DNA of 64,000 nucleotides from Mycolicibacterium diernhoferi (GCF_019456655.1 NZ_CP080332.1:248001-312000), one strand, 5' to 3'. Positions 17,917 to 27,474 are shown, counted from the stretch's first letter. Numbers and translations: made by a program. Notes: a model not told the origin generated them from the letters alone.

Positions 17917-19166
17917 CGTCCGGCCACCGCCGTGCTCGATGGGCGGCACACCGCCGTGGCGAAGGGGCTCTTCTCTCTGCCGAGTTCGGCGCGGGCGATG
18001 GTGCGCATATGCACCTCGTCGGGTCCGTCGAACAGGCGCATGGCGCGGTGCCAGGCGTAGAGGCGGGCCAGCGGGAAGTCATCGCTAACCCCGGCGCCGC
18101 CGTGCACCTGGATGGCACGGTCGAGAACGTCGCAGGCGATCTGCGGGGCCACCGACTTGATCTGGCTGACGAGCACGTGGGCGGCCTTGTTGCCCTGCTG
18201 GTCGATGGTCCAGGCGGCCTTCTCGCACAGCAGCCGGGCCTGGTCGATCTCGTTGCGGGACTTGGCGATCGCCTCGCGCACCACACCCTGCTCGGCCAGC
18301 GGCTTACCGAACGCGATGCGGGTCTGCACCCGGTCGATCATCAGTGCCAGTGCGCGCTCGGCAGCACCCAGGGCACGCATGCAGTGGTGGATGCGGCCCG
18401 GGCCGAGCCGGGCCTGCGCGATCGCGAAACCGCTGCCCTCCTCGTGGAGCAGGTTGTCCACCGGTACCCGGACGTTGTCGAACACGATCTCGCAGTGCCC
18501 GTGCTGGTCCTGCCAGCCGAACACCGGCAGCGAGCGCTGGATGTCCACCCCGTGGGTGTCGACCGGGACCAGGATCATGGACTGCTGGGCATGGCTGGCC
18601 GCGTCCGGGTTGGTGCGGCCCATCACGATCAGGATCTTGCAGCGCGGGTCGGCCGCGCCGGTGATCCACCACTTGCGGCCGTTGATGACGTAGTCCGAAC
18701 CGTCGCGCAGCATGGTGGTCTCGATGTTGCGGGCATCGCTGGAGGCCACCGCGGGCTCGGTCATCGCGAACGCCGAGCGGATCTCACCGGCCAGCAGGGG
18801 TTCCAGCCACTGCTTGCGCTGCGCCTCGTCGGCGAACAGGTGCAGGGTCTCCATGTTCCCGGTGTCGGGAGCCGCGCAGTTGAACACCTCGGGGGCGATC
18901 TCCATGCTCCAGCCGGTCAACTCGGCCAGCGGCGCGTAGTCCAGGTTGGTCAGGCCCGACTCCGAGGGCAGGAACAGGTTCCACAGCCCGGCGGCCTTGG
19001 CCTTGGCCTTGAGCTCCTCGACCACCGGCGGCACGGTGTGGTCCTTGGGCCCCTTGTCCTCGCGGTAGGCGTGGTAGGCGGCCTCGGCCGGGAACACGTT
19101 CTCGACCATGAAGTCGGTGAGCCGCTTGTGGTAGTCAGCCGCCTTGGCGGACATCGAGAAGTCCAT
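17913..19166 (-). CDS. fadE2: Acyl-CoA dehydrogenase FadE2 (Rv0154c-like)
   Basis: A 417-aa flavin-dependent acyl-CoA dehydrogenase with the ACAD N, middle and C domains. Signatures are FAMTEPAVASSDARNIET (FAD/substrate), GRKWWITGAADPRC and the C-terminal IQVHGGAGVSDDFPLA. The usual catalytic Glu position is replaced by context typical of ACAD10/11-like enzymes acting on hydroxylated acyl-CoAs. The ATG at 19166 fits a leaderless start: TATCGT on the minus strand (19174-19179) ends 7 bases upstream. It is translationally coupled to ptbB. Its likely role is beta-oxidation of an unknown acyl-CoA. Confidence 0.9.
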   Translation of the reverse strand: MDFSMSAKAADYHKRLTDFMVENVFPAEAAYHAYREDKGPKDHTVPPVVEELKAKAKAAGLWNLFLPSESGLTNLDYAPLAELTGWSMEIAPEVFNCAAPDTGNMETLHLFADEAQRKQWLEPLLAGEIRSAFAMTEPAVASSDARNIETTMLRDGSDYVINGRKWWITGAADPRCKILIVMGRTNPDAASHAQQSMILVPVDTHGVDIQRSLPVFGWQDQHGHCEIVFDNVRVPVDNLLHEEGSGFAIAQARLGPGRIHHCMRALGAAERALALMIDRVQTRIAFGKPLAEQGVVREAIAKSRNEIDQARLLCEKAAWTIDQQGNKAAHVLVSQIKSVAPQIACDVLDRAIQVHGGAGVSDDFPLARLYAWHRAMRLFDGPDEVHMRTIARAELGREKSPFATAVCRPSSTAVAGR

Positions 19167-19189
19167 GACCGTCACGATAGGCCACCTGG

Positions 19190-20408
19190 TTAGACAACTG
19201 GCAGCTGGGCGCGTGGTCGAAGTACCAGCAGGGCCAGCACACCCGCCAGCAGGGCCAGCCCGATGACGATTCCGGCCACCGCGGCCCAGCCCGCGGCATC
19301 GAACGCCAGCCCGCCCACCCAGCCGATCGCGCTGGACCCGGCGTAATAGGACAGGTTGTACAGCGAGGACGCCTGGGTCCTGCCGGTGTCGGAGGCGTAG
19401 GCGACCCACCCGGAGGCGATGGCGTGCGCGCCGAAGAACCCGGCGGTCGCGATCAGCAGTCCGGCCAGGATCGCGACCAAGTTCGTGCTCAGCGTCAGCG
19501 CGGTGCCGGCGATCATGGTGGCGATGGAGCCGATGAGCACCGTGCGGCGGCCGAACCGCCCGGCCTCGGCGCCGGCCCGCGCGGAGGCCCAGGTGCCCGC
19601 GAGATAGGCCAGGAACACCAGGCTGACCAGGGTGTGCGGCAGGCCGAACGGGTCGGCGGTCAGCCGGAAACCCAGGAAGTTGTAGATGGCGACGAAGCCG
19701 CCCATGAGCAGGAAGCCCTGGGCGTACAGGGCGAGCTGGCGCGGTGAGCGCAGGTTGTCCCGCAGTCGCCGGATCAGGTCACCTCCGGTGGACGGCCGGA
19801 ACCGGCGGGCCGGGGGCGCCAGCCGCACGAAGGCCACCGCGGACAGCGCGCACAACCCGGCGACGGTGAGCACACCCAACCCGCCAGCCGGCGTGCTCGG
19901 CGAGCGGGCCGGTGACCAGCCGGCCGGCCAACCCGCCGATGGTGGTGCCCGCCACGTAGCTGCCCGCGGCGCGCGCGGCATGCCCGGATTCGATCTCCTC
20001 GGTCAGATAGGCGATGGCGATGGCCGGCACGCCGCCGAGCATCAGACCCTCGAGGAAACGACCGGACAGCAGCATGCCCGCGGTCGGTGCCAGCGGCACC
20101 AGTAACCCCAGAACCGTTGCCGCCGTGATGGATAGCGTCATGGCCTGGACCCGGCCGATCCGGTCGGCCAGTGCCGCCCAGGGGATCACCCCGACGGCCA
20201 GGCCCACCGTCGCGGCCGACACCGTCAGCGCGGCGTCGGCGGCACCGGTGCCCAGATCGCGGGCGATCAGCGGCAGTACCGCCTGCGGCGAGTACAGCTG
20301 GGCGAAGGTTGCGACGCCTCCGAAGAAAAGTGCGGCGAGCAGGCGGCGGTACTCGGAGGACCCGCGCGAATGGCCTTGCCAGTCAACGGGGCTCAGAGTC
20401 GTTGTCAC
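19190..20408 (-). pseudogene. MFS transporter (YnfM-like) with a one-base frameshift
   Basis: Two overlapping frames together form one 12-helix major facilitator, about 405 aa. The first part runs from the GTG at 20408 (MTTTLSPVDW...) to about 19883, with the motif ALADRIGRVQAM and an IAYLTEEIESGHAARAAGSYV segment. The second continues from about 19882 to 19190 (LGVLTVAGLCAL ... LRPRAQLPVV). Removing one C from the CCC at 19880-19882 restores EHAGWRLGVLTVAGL. This is either a true frameshift or a base-calling error. ACGGTA at 20416-20421 (minus-strand TACCGT) gives a leaderless start. Substrate unknown; the adjacent LysR gene may control it. Confidence 0.82.
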
Positions 20409-20454
20409 CGGGACGACGGTAGGAGCCTAAGGTCGATGTGTCCAATGCATGAAG

Positions 20455-21336
20455 TTATGCAGATTCATGCTTGATATGCATGATGAAGTCGGCGAGACGA
20501 CGCGCCGCCGGAGCCAGTTCGCGGTCCGCGTTCCAGGTCAGACCGATCTGCCGCTTGGCCGTGGGCTCGGTGAGCGGGATGTAGGCGACACCGGGATCGG
20601 CGTGATCGGGTCTGGGCGTCGGCACCACGGCCACCCCGAGTCCGGCGCCGACCAGGCCCTCCACGGTGGGAAGCTCCATCGCCTCGAACACCACCGGCGG
20701 CGCGATACCCGCCTGCTCGCACAATTCGTCGGTGAGCCGGCGCAGACCGAAGCCGGGTCCCAACACCACAAAGGGCTCGTCGGCGGCGTCGGCCAGGCGC
20801 AACCGGGTCCGGGTCGCGAACCGGTGATCGCGCGGGACGGCCAGACACAGTCGTTCCACGTCGAGAACTCGCCACGGGTACCCGGGCGGGCGCGGTGAGG
20901 TGATGGCCAGATCGGACCGGCCCCCGGCCAGCCGCGCCAGGATCTCGTGCGCCGCGCCCTGGAACAGGTCGAACTGCACCCGGGGCGCCTCGGCGCGGAA
21001 CCGGCGCAGCAGGTCGGGCACCAGGCCGCCACCCTGGGAGTGCAGGAAGGCCAACCGCACCATCCCGGTCTCCGGATCCTGCAGGGCGGTGATGCGCTCG
21101 GTGGCCGACCGCATCTCGTCGATACTGCGCCGCGCATGCTCGAGCAGGATCCGGCCGTAGTCGTTGAGTTGCAGTCTGCGGTTGAGCCGGTCGAACAGCG
21201 GTGCCCCGACCGCCGATTCCAGCCGGGCCAGTGACCGCGACAGCGTGGGCTGGCTGATACCCAGTTCGGCCGCCGCGTCGGTGACGTGTTCGGTTTCGGC
21301 GAGCGTCACGAACCACTGCAGTTCTTCGATGTTCAT
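20455..21336 (-). CDS. LysR-family transcriptional regulator
   Basis: A 293-aa LTTR. The helix-turn-helix is at residues 3-60 (TEHVTDAAAELGISQPTLSR) with the family LFDRLNRRLQLNDYGRILLEHA stretch following. The effector domain spans about 90-290 (GGGLVPDLLRRF ... FVVLGPGFGLRRL). The ATG at 21336 matches the usual LTTR start (MNIEELQWFV); longer readings are out of family. It lies 46 bases upstream of the MFS gene on the same strand and is divergent from the response regulator. It is close to the group of LTTRs often paired with YnfM-like transporters, so it probably regulates that gene. Confidence 0.88.
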   Translation of the reverse strand: MNIEELQWFVTLAETEHVTDAAAELGISQPTLSRSLARLESAVGAPLFDRLNRRLQLNDYGRILLEHARRSIDEMRSATERITALQDPETGMVRLAFLHSQGGGLVPDLLRRFRAEAPRVQFDLFQGAAHEILARLAGGRSDLAITSPRPPGYPWRVLDVERLCLAVPRDHRFATRTRLRLADAADEPFVVLGPGFGLRRLTDELCEQAGIAPPVVFEAMELPTVEGLVGAGLGVAVVPTPRPDHADPGVAYIPLTEPTAKRQIGLTWNADRELAPAARRLADFIMHIKHESA

Positions 21337-21407
21337 CACCGCGAATTTTCCCGCAGTGCCGAGCCAAATCGGCTTTCGGACCGGCGTGTCGTGACAAGCT
21401 GCACGGC

Positions 21408-22055
21408 ATGCAGGATTCGGCGCAGAAGGTGAGTGTTGTGGTGGGTGATGACCACCCGATGTTCCGCGACGGTGTGGTGCGTGCGCTGGCCGCCAGCGGT
21501 TCCATCGAGGTGGTCGGCGAGGCCGAGGACGGGGTGGCCGCACTGGAACTGATCCGCACCCACCAGCCGGCGGTGGCGCTGCTGGATTACCGGATGCCCG
21601 GGATGGACGGTTCCGAGGTGGCCGCCGCCGTCGTGCGCGGCGATCTGCCCACCCGGGTGCTGCTCATCTCCGCCCACGACGAGTCCGCGATCGTCTACAA
21701 GGCTCTGCAGGACGGCGCCGCCGGTTTCCTGTCCAAGGAGTCGACCCGCGGAGAACTGGTCAGCGCGGTGCTGGACTGCGCCCGCGGCCGCGATGTCATC
21801 GCCCCGGCGCTGGCCGCGTCGCTGGCCGGGGAGATCCGTCGCCGCAACGAGCCGGACATCCCAGCGCTGTCCGGTCGGGAACGCGAGGTGCTGGCCATGA
21901 TCGCGCGGGGTCTGACCATCCCGGCGATGGCCAAGGAGCTCTACCTCGCGCCGTCGACGGTCAAGACGCACGTGCAGCGGCTCTACGAGAAGCTGGGCGT
22001 CGGCGATCGCGGGGCCGCGGTGGCCGAGGCGATGCGCCGCAAGCTGCTCGACTGA
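21408..22055 (+). CDS. NarL/FixJ-type response regulator
   Basis: A 215-aa regulator. The receiver domain (about 8-125) has the acidic pair Asp14/Asp15, phospho-acceptor Asp60 in ALLDYRMPGMDG, and Lys in GFLSKES. The LuxR-type output helix-turn-helix lies near 152-210 (LSGREREVLAMIARGLTIPAMAKELYLAPSTVKTH). It is followed by its kinase after one base, so the pair is an operon. CAAGCT at 21395-21400 lies 7 bases before the ATG, compatible with a leaderless start. The stimulus is unknown; it does not clearly match any M. tuberculosis pair I can name. Confidence 0.9.
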   Translation: MQDSAQKVSVVVGDDHPMFRDGVVRALAASGSIEVVGEAEDGVAALELIRTHQPAVALLDYRMPGMDGSEVAAAVVRGDLPTRVLLISAHDESAIVYKALQDGAAGFLSKESTRGELVSAVLDCARGRDVIAPALAASLAGEIRRRNEPDIPALSGREREVLAMIARGLTIPAMAKELYLAPSTVKTHVQRLYEKLGVGDRGAAVAEAMRRKLLD

Positions 22056-22056
22056 C

Positions 22057-23265
22057 GTGGCGCCCCTCGTCGAATTCTTCGCGGCCGCACCGGTACGGGT
22101 GTCGGCGGTGCTGCGGCTGCCGTTGATCGCGTTGATCGCGGTGCTGGTGTGGATCTGGGACGTCGACCACTGGCTGCCCGGCCTGTATGTGGCGGTATTG
22201 GGCGGATACGCCGTCATCGCGGTGGCGTGGGTGATCGCCGCACTCAGGGGTCCACTGCCGCGGTGGGCGGACTGGGCCTCCACCGGCGTCGACGTGCTGC
22301 TGATCGCGGTGCTGTGTGTGGTTTCCGGGGGCGCCACCGCCGCACTGCTGCCGGTGTTCTTCCTGCTGCCCATCTCGGTGGCGTTCCAGGACAAGCCCTG
22401 GCTGACAGCGATCATCGGGACCGTCACTGCGGGCGCGTATCTGGCGGTGTGGATCGTCTACTCCAAGCGGGACGACCGGATGGGCCTGCCCAACATGGTC
22501 TATACGCACTTCGGGTTCCTGCTGTGGCTGGCGGTCGCCACCACCGCGTTGTGCCTGGTGCTGGCGATGCGTGCGGCGCGGGTGAAGGCACTGCTGGGGA
22601 TACGCAATCAGTTGGTCTCCGAGGCCATGCATGCCGACGAGCAACACAGTCGTGAGGTCGCGGAGAATCTGCACGACGGCCCGTTGCAGAACCTGCTGGC
22701 GGCCCGGATGGAACTCGACGAGATCCGGGAGCGGATCTCCGATCCGGGGTTGGACGCGGTGCGCGCGGCCTTGCAGGACACCGCCAAGCAACTGCGCTCG
22801 ACCGTAACCGAGCTGCACCCGCAGGTGCTCGCGCAGCTCGGTCTGACCGAAGGGGTGCGGGAACTGCTGCGCCAGTTCGAATCCCGCACCCGGTGTGAGG
22901 TCGACGCCGAACTCGACGAGGTGGGCAAACCGCAGTCCCAGGCCCTGCTCTACCGGGCGGCACGGGAACTGCTGGCCAATATCGGCAAGCACGCCGACGC
23001 GCACGAGGTGAGTGTCCGGCTGTCGCGGTCCGGTGACCGGGTGGTGCTCACCGTCGCCGACGACGGCCGCGGCTTCGACCCGGATCTGGTGGCGGAACGG
23101 CTCGCCGCCGGCCACATCGGGCTGGGCTCGCTGCAGGCGCGCGTCGATGCGATGGGAGGATCGATGGACATCGATGCCGCGCCGGGGCGCGGGACCACGG
23201 TGACGGTCACCTCGCCACCGGAGCCCGCGATAAATGCCTCGCCCGCACGGGTTGCCGACCGGTAG
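22057..23265 (+). CDS. Sensor histidine kinase (HisKA_3, DesK/NarX-like)
   Basis: A 402-aa membrane kinase. Residues 15-175 hold about five or six transmembrane segments with short loops, so it likely senses a membrane or intracellular signal, not a large periplasmic ligand. The dimerisation helix carries the phospho-acceptor His206 in VAENLHDGPLQNLLAAR. The ATPase domain has the N-box RAARELLANIGKHADA and the G-box DDGRGFDPDL, and ends HIGLGSLQARVDAMGG. It starts with GTG just after the response regulator stop. It phosphorylates that regulator, by genomic pairing. Confidence 0.88.
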   Translation: MAPLVEFFAAAPVRVSAVLRLPLIALIAVLVWIWDVDHWLPGLYVAVLGGYAVIAVAWVIAALRGPLPRWADWASTGVDVLLIAVLCVVSGGATAALLPVFFLLPISVAFQDKPWLTAIIGTVTAGAYLAVWIVYSKRDDRMGLPNMVYTHFGFLLWLAVATTALCLVLAMRAARVKALLGIRNQLVSEAMHADEQHSREVAENLHDGPLQNLLAARMELDEIRERISDPGLDAVRAALQDTAKQLRSTVTELHPQVLAQLGLTEGVRELLRQFESRTRCEVDAELDEVGKPQSQALLYRAARELLANIGKHADAHEVSVRLSRSGDRVVLTVADDGRGFDPDLVAERLAAGHIGLGSLQARVDAMGGSMDIDAAPGRGTTVTVTSPPEPAINASPARVADR

Positions 23266-23275
23266 CCTCCCGCTG

Positions 23276-24181
23276 GTGAAACTGCGCGTCGTCCTCGTGC
23301 TGCTCATCGCGGTCGTGTCCGCGGTCCTGGTCAACGCCTGGGTGGTCACCGATACGGCGCGCGCAGCGCAGCCCTTCGGCGGGGGACACGTCCTCGAGCT
23401 GGACGGCCCGGATCTCAACGTGAGGGAATACGGCCCGCCCGGGGAGCGCGCTGTCGTTCTGCTGCACGGGTATTCGGCATCCATCGAGTGGTGGGAAGAA
23501 GTGGCGCCGCTGCTGGTCGATGGCCGGCGGGTGATCGCGGTCGACCTCGTCGGCCATGGTGGGTCCGAGGCGCCACGGGAGGCCGCACCCTATCGACCCG
23601 AGGGGCAGGCCGAGGCCGTGCGCGAGGCGCTCGATGCGCTCGGGGTGCGCCGGGCCGTCCTGGTGGGGCATTCGATGGGCGGTGCGGTCGCGGCGGCCCT
23701 CGCCGACCGGTACCCGGACGTGGTGGAGCGCGTGGCGGTCTCCGACACCCCGGGGGCCGCCGACCTGGTCGCCATGCCGTTGCTGGGAAAGATGGTGTGC
23801 TGGCCCGTGATCGGGCCCACGCTGGACCGGTTCCGCACCGTCGACGCGATCACCGAGAGTTCCCTGCAGACCGGGTTCGACGCCGAGTACCCGGTGCCGG
23901 CGTTCGCGCACCGGTCGCTGGAGCGGCTCACCTACGCCGGCGTGTGCGACTCCAAGGAGTCCTCGCGGCCCCCGGTCGCCGACACCCTCGCCGCGCTGGG
24001 CAAGCCGGTGCTGGTGGTCTGGGGTGAGACCGATGTGCTGACGCCGACCGCGCCCAACGTCACCCGGTACACCGCGGCCGGGATGTCGCCGCGCATCATC
24101 GCCGGGGCGGGGCACAGCCCGATGGTCGAGAAGCCGGCCGAGTTCGTCTCGGCCATCGCCGATTTCGTGGCTAGGCGATGA
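23276..24181 (+). CDS. Exported or membrane-anchored alpha/beta hydrolase
   Basis: A 301-aa protein with an N-terminal hydrophobic segment (VKLRVVLVLLIAVVSAVLVN, residues 1-20) that would export or anchor it. The alpha/beta hydrolase fold has the oxyanion LLHGYSASIEWW, nucleophile Ser133 in VGHSMGGA, Asp253 in GETDVLTP and His280 in AGHSPMVEKP. Substrate unknown (ester or lipid likely). I chose GTG 23276 because TAGCCT (23263-23268), which contains the kinase stop codon, could be its -10; an ATG at 23234 would overlap the kinase. The 3' end overlaps the convergent acyl-CoA dehydrogenase by 11 bases. Confidence 0.85.
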   Translation: MKLRVVLVLLIAVVSAVLVNAWVVTDTARAAQPFGGGHVLELDGPDLNVREYGPPGERAVVLLHGYSASIEWWEEVAPLLVDGRRVIAVDLVGHGGSEAPREAAPYRPEGQAEAVREALDALGVRRAVLVGHSMGGAVAAALADRYPDVVERVAVSDTPGAADLVAMPLLGKMVCWPVIGPTLDRFRTVDAITESSLQTGFDAEYPVPAFAHRSLERLTYAGVCDSKESSRPPVADTLAALGKPVLVVWGETDVLTPTAPNVTRYTAAGMSPRIIAGAGHSPMVEKPAEFVSAIADFVARR

Positions 24182-25310
24182 GACTGCGCGCCATCACCAT
24201 CCGCTGGATCTGGTTGGTGCCCTCGAAGATCTGGGTGATCTTGGCTTCCCGCATGTACCGCTCGGCGCGGAAGTCGCGGGTGTAGCCGACCCCGCCGAGC
24301 ACCTGCACGGCGTCGGTGGTGACCTTCATCGCGGCGTCGGTGGCGACCAGCTTGGCGATGCTGGCCTGCGAGCCGTACGGCAGGCCCAGGTCGCGGCGAC
24401 GTGCGGCGTCCAGGTAGGTGGCCCGTGCGCTGGCCACCGCGGCGGACATGTCGGCCAGCATGAAGCCGAGCCCCTGATGGTCGATGATCTTGCGGCCGAA
24501 CGTGGTTCGTTCGTTGGCGTAGCGCACCGCGTCGTCGAGGGCGGCCTGGGCGATGCCGACGGCCACCGCGGCGATGCCGAGACGTCCGGAATCCAAGGCG
24601 GAAAAGGCGATCGGCAGGCCCTGGCCCTCGATGCCGATCAGCCGGTCGGCGTCGAGGCGGGCATCGTCGTAGAACGCCGCGGTGGTGGGCACCGCGTGCA
24701 GGCCCATCTTCTCCTCCGGCGCGCCGAAGCTGAGGCCGTCCAGGTCGCCGGGCACCAGGAAGCAACTGATGCCCTTGCTGCCGGGCCCGGTCCGGGCGAA
24801 CAGCGTGTAGAAGTCCGCGATCCCACCGTGGGTGATCCAGGACTTCGACCCGTTGATCACGTAGTGATCGCCGTCGCGCACCGCGGCGCACCGCAGCGCG
24901 GCCGCGTCCGAGCCGGCCTGCGGCTCACTCAGGCTGTAGGCGCCGATCTGCTCACCGGAGAGCATCCCGGGCAGCCAGCGCCGTTTCTGCTCCTCGGTGC
25001 CGAAGGCCAGCAGCGGATGCGAGGACAGGCTGTGCACGCTGACCGCGACCGCGACCGCCGCCCAGCGAGCCGCGATCTCCTCGAGCACCTGCAGGTACAC
25101 CTCGTAGGGCTGGCCGCCCCCGCCCCACTCCTCGGACTGCGGAAGGCTCAGCAGCCCGGCCGCGCCGAGTTGGCCGAACACTCCCTCGGGGTAGGTCTCG
25201 GCCTTCTCATGGGCGTCCACGATCGGGTCGAGCACCTTGTCGGCGATCTCGCGGGTCAGCTCGATGAGCTCGTGAGCTTCCTGGGACGGGAGCAGGCGGT
25301 CGACGGGCAC
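24171..25310 (-). CDS. Acyl-CoA dehydrogenase (FadE family)
   Basis: A 379-aa flavoenzyme (385 aa if the TTG at 25328 is used) that would insert the alpha,beta double bond in an acyl-CoA. Motifs are YSLSEPQAGSDAAALRC, INGSKSWITHGG and the C-terminal QVLGGVGYTRDFRAERYMRE, with the catalytic Glu in KITQIFEGTNQIQRMVMAR as in short/branched-chain enzymes. The GTG at 25310 has an AAAGG site nearby. It is divergent from a TetR gene, and the shared region has three AGTACT palindromes, so that TetR probably represses it. Ligand and acyl chain are unknown. Confidence 0.9.
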   Translation of the reverse strand: MPVDRLLPSQEAHELIELTREIADKVLDPIVDAHEKAETYPEGVFGQLGAAGLLSLPQSEEWGGGGQPYEVYLQVLEEIAARWAAVAVAVSVHSLSSHPLLAFGTEEQKRRWLPGMLSGEQIGAYSLSEPQAGSDAAALRCAAVRDGDHYVINGSKSWITHGGIADFYTLFARTGPGSKGISCFLVPGDLDGLSFGAPEEKMGLHAVPTTAAFYDDARLDADRLIGIEGQGLPIAFSALDSGRLGIAAVAVGIAQAALDDAVRYANERTTFGRKIIDHQGLGFMLADMSAAVASARATYLDAARRRDLGLPYGSQASIAKLVATDAAMKVTTDAVQVLGGVGYTRDFRAERYMREAKITQIFEGTNQIQRMVMARSLIA

Positions 25311-25331
25311 GGGAGGCGCCTTTCGCAAAGT

Positions 25332-25394
25332 AGTACTGATCAGGGTCGCGCAGTATCAATCGTCAGAGTACTGGATGATCGAGTGCAGTACTAT
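25332..25394. promoter_or_regulatory. Divergent control region with three AGTACT operator-like sites
   Basis: AGTACT occurs at 25332-25337, 25367-25372 and 25387-25392. The last two extend to AGTACTG and CAGTACT, perfect inverted arms separated by 12 bases; the first is AGTACTGATCAG, which adds a CTGATCAG palindrome. The -10-like TACTAT (25389-25394) of the TetR gene overlaps the third copy and ends 7 bases before its ATG. This fits autoregulation plus repression of the acyl-CoA dehydrogenase. Confidence 0.65.
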
Positions 25395-25401
25395 TTCGGC
25401 C

Positions 25402-25986
25402 ATGCTGGATGCGCCCGACGACGGCTTCGGTACCCGTCGACGGACCCGACTCTTCGACGACCTGCTGGCGCTGTTCCTCGCCGAGGGCTTCAGCCACCTC
25501 ACCCTGGATGAGATCGCGGCCAGACTGCGGTGCTCCAAGTCCACCCTGTACACCCTGGCCACCAGCAAGGACGAACTGGTCCGGCGAGTGACCGTGTACT
25601 TCTTCAAACGCGCCACCACCGCGGTCGAGGCGACCCTCGCGCAGGCCGGCAACGCCCGTCAGCGCGTCGCGGCCTACCTCACCGGGGTCGGCGCGGAACT
25701 GGCCGTCGCCTCGGACGCCTTCATGGCCGATATGAACGACTTCGCGCCGGCGCGGGAGGTCTACGAGGCCAACACCCGGGCGGCCGCGCTACGGGTCCGT
25801 CAGCTCATCGAGGACGGCGTCGGCGAGGGGGAGTACCGCGAGGTGCACACCTCGTTCGCGGCCGACCTGATCGCCACGATGATGGTCCGGATCCAGCAGC
25901 GCAGCGTCCGGGAGGCCACCGGGCTGACCGACGCCGAGGCCTACGCCGAGCTGGCCACGCTGCTCACCGAGGGGCTGCGGGCCTGA
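25402..25986 (+). CDS. TetR-family regulator (Rv0158-like)
   Basis: A 194-aa repressor. The helix-turn-helix region is FSHLTLDEIAARLRCSKSTLYTLATSKDEL in two parts, near residues 24-55. The Cys-Ser-Lys-Ser-Thr recognition helix is like M. tuberculosis Rv0158, which also lies next to the pnt genes. The effector domain (60-194) has no recognisable ligand signature. The ATG at 25402 was preferred over 25375 because the latter would place the operator-like repeats inside the gene. The likely target is the divergent acyl-CoA dehydrogenase. A strong hairpin follows the gene. Confidence 0.87.
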   Translation: MLDAPDDGFGTRRRTRLFDDLLALFLAEGFSHLTLDEIAARLRCSKSTLYTLATSKDELVRRVTVYFFKRATTAVEATLAQAGNARQRVAAYLTGVGAELAVASDAFMADMNDFAPAREVYEANTRAAALRVRQLIEDGVGEGEYREVHTSFAADLIATMMVRIQQRSVREATGLTDAEAYAELATLLTEGLRA

Positions 25987-25999
25987 GGCCGAAAACACT

Positions 26000-26044
26000 T
26001 ACGCCGAGGATCCCAGCCATCTGCTGGCTGGGATCCTCGGCGTA
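26000..26044. terminator. Bidirectional hairpin between convergent TetR and pntB genes
   Basis: A perfect 20-bp stem runs from TACGCCGAGGATCCCAGCCA (26000-26019) to its complement at 26025-26044 with a 5-base loop. On the minus strand it is followed by a T-rich stretch (AAGTGTTTTC), so it best fits termination of pntAB transcripts; plus-strand T-run is absent. The stem is unusually long and exact for a terminator. Confidence 0.8.
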
Positions 26045-26052
26045 ATGCGTGA

Positions 26053-27474
26053 CTAGAGGGCGGCGTTGATGGCGTCGACGCGGTCCTTGGCGTCGCCGAA
26101 GAGCATCTGGGTGTTGTCCCGGAAGAACAGCGGGTTTTGCACCCCGGCGTAGCCGGAGGCCATGGAGCGTTTGAAGACGATGACGTTCTCGGCGTTCCAC
26201 ACGGTCAGGACGGGCATGCCGGCGATCGGGGAGCTGGGGTCTTCGGAGGCGGCGGGGTTGACGGTGTCGTTGGCGCCGATGACGAGCACGACCGAGGTGG
26301 CCTCGAAGTCGTCGTTGATCTCGTCCATCTCCAGCACGATGTCGTAGGGGACTTTGGCCTCGGCCAGCAGCACGTTCATGTGCCCGGGCAGTCGGCCGGC
26401 GACGGGGTGGATGCCGAATCGCACGTCGACGCCGCGTTCGCGCAGCTTGCGGGTCAGATCGGCGACCCCGTACTGGGCCTGGGCGACGGCCATGCCGTAG
26501 CCGGGGGTGATGACCACCGAGGAGGCGGAGGCCAGCAGTTCGGCGGCGGCTTCGGCGGTGATCTCGCGGTGCTCGCCGTAGTCCTTGTCTTCGGCGGGGC
26601 CGGCCTCGATGCCGAAGCCGCCGGCGATGACGGAGAGGAAGGAGCGGTTCATCGCCTTGCACATGATGTAGGACAGGTAGGCACCGGAGGAGCCGACCAG
26701 CGCGCCGGTGATGATCAGCAGGTCGTTGCCGAGCAGGAACCCCGATGCCGCCGCGGCCCAGCCCGAGTAGCTGTTGAGCATCGACACCACCACCGGCATG
26801 TCGCCGCCGCCGATGCTCGCGACCAGGTGCCAGCCCAGCAGCAGGGCGAGCACGGTGACCACGATGAGCAGCCACAGTTGCGGGTCGATGACGAACCAGA
26901 CGGTGAGGGCGAAGAACACCAGCAGGGCGCCGATGTTGAGGTAGTTCTTGGCGGGCAGCATCAGCGGGGAGGACTTCATCCGCGCCGAGAGCTTCAGGTT
27001 GGCCACGATCGACCCGGTGAAGGTGACCGCGCCGATGAACACGCCGATGAAGACTTCGGCCGAGTGGATGCCGAGCATGCCCTCGGCGGCCATCGCGGCG
27101 GTGTCGGGGCCGTCGGGGTGGGCCTCGATGTGCAGGTAGCCGTTCCAGCCGACGAGGACCGCGGCCAGGCCGACGAAGCTGTGCAGCAGCGCGATGAGTT
27201 CGGGCATGCCGGTCATTTCCACGACCCGCGCCCGCCACAGCCCGATCGCCGCACCGACGATCATCGCGCCGATCAGCAGGCCCAGACCCAGCGGCTCGAT
27301 GCCGCGGCCGAGCGCGAGCACGATGGTGGCGATCAGGGCGATGGCCATACCGGCGATGCCGAAGGTGTTACCGGCCCGCGACGTCTCGTGTTTGGACAGC
27401 CCGGCCAGCGCCAGGATGAACAGCAGCGCCGCGACCACATACGCCGCGGTGGCAGCGGTTTCTAGAGAAAGCAT
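26053..27474 (-). CDS. pntB: NAD(P) transhydrogenase subunit beta PntB
   Basis: A 473-aa membrane subunit of the proton-translocating transhydrogenase, which makes NADPH from NADH using the proton gradient. About eight or nine membrane helices fill residues 1-260 (for example [20 protein letters not shown]). The C-terminal dIII NADP-binding domain shows [15 protein letters not shown], the [18 protein letters not shown] stretch, [15 protein letters not shown] and [16 protein letters not shown]. It follows pntA after 38 bases. Relative to fadE2 the pnt block is oriented differently from what I recall in M. tuberculosis. Confidence 0.95.
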   Translation of the reverse strand: MLSLETAATAAYVVAALLFILALAGLSKHETSRAGNTFGIAGMAIALIATIVLALGRGIEPLGLGLLIGAMIVGAAIGLWRARVVEMTGMPELIALLHSFVGLAAVLVGWNGYLHIEAHPDGPDTAAMAAEGMLGIHSAEVFIGVFIGAVTFTGSIVANLKLSARMKSSPLMLPAKNYLNIGALLVFFALTVWFVIDPQLWLLIVVTVLALLLGWHLVASIGGGDMPVVVSMLNSYSGWAAAASGFLLGNDLLIITGALVGSSGAYLSYIMCKAMNRSFLSVIAGGFGIEAGPAEDKDYGEHREITAEAAAELLASASSVVITPGYGMAVAQAQYGVADLTRKLRERGVDVRFGIHPVAGRLPGHMNVLLAEAKVPYDIVLEMDEINDDFEATSVVLVIGANDTVNPAASEDPSSPIAGMPVLTVWNAENVIVFKRSMASGYAGVQNPLFFRDNTQMLFGDAKDRVDAINAAL

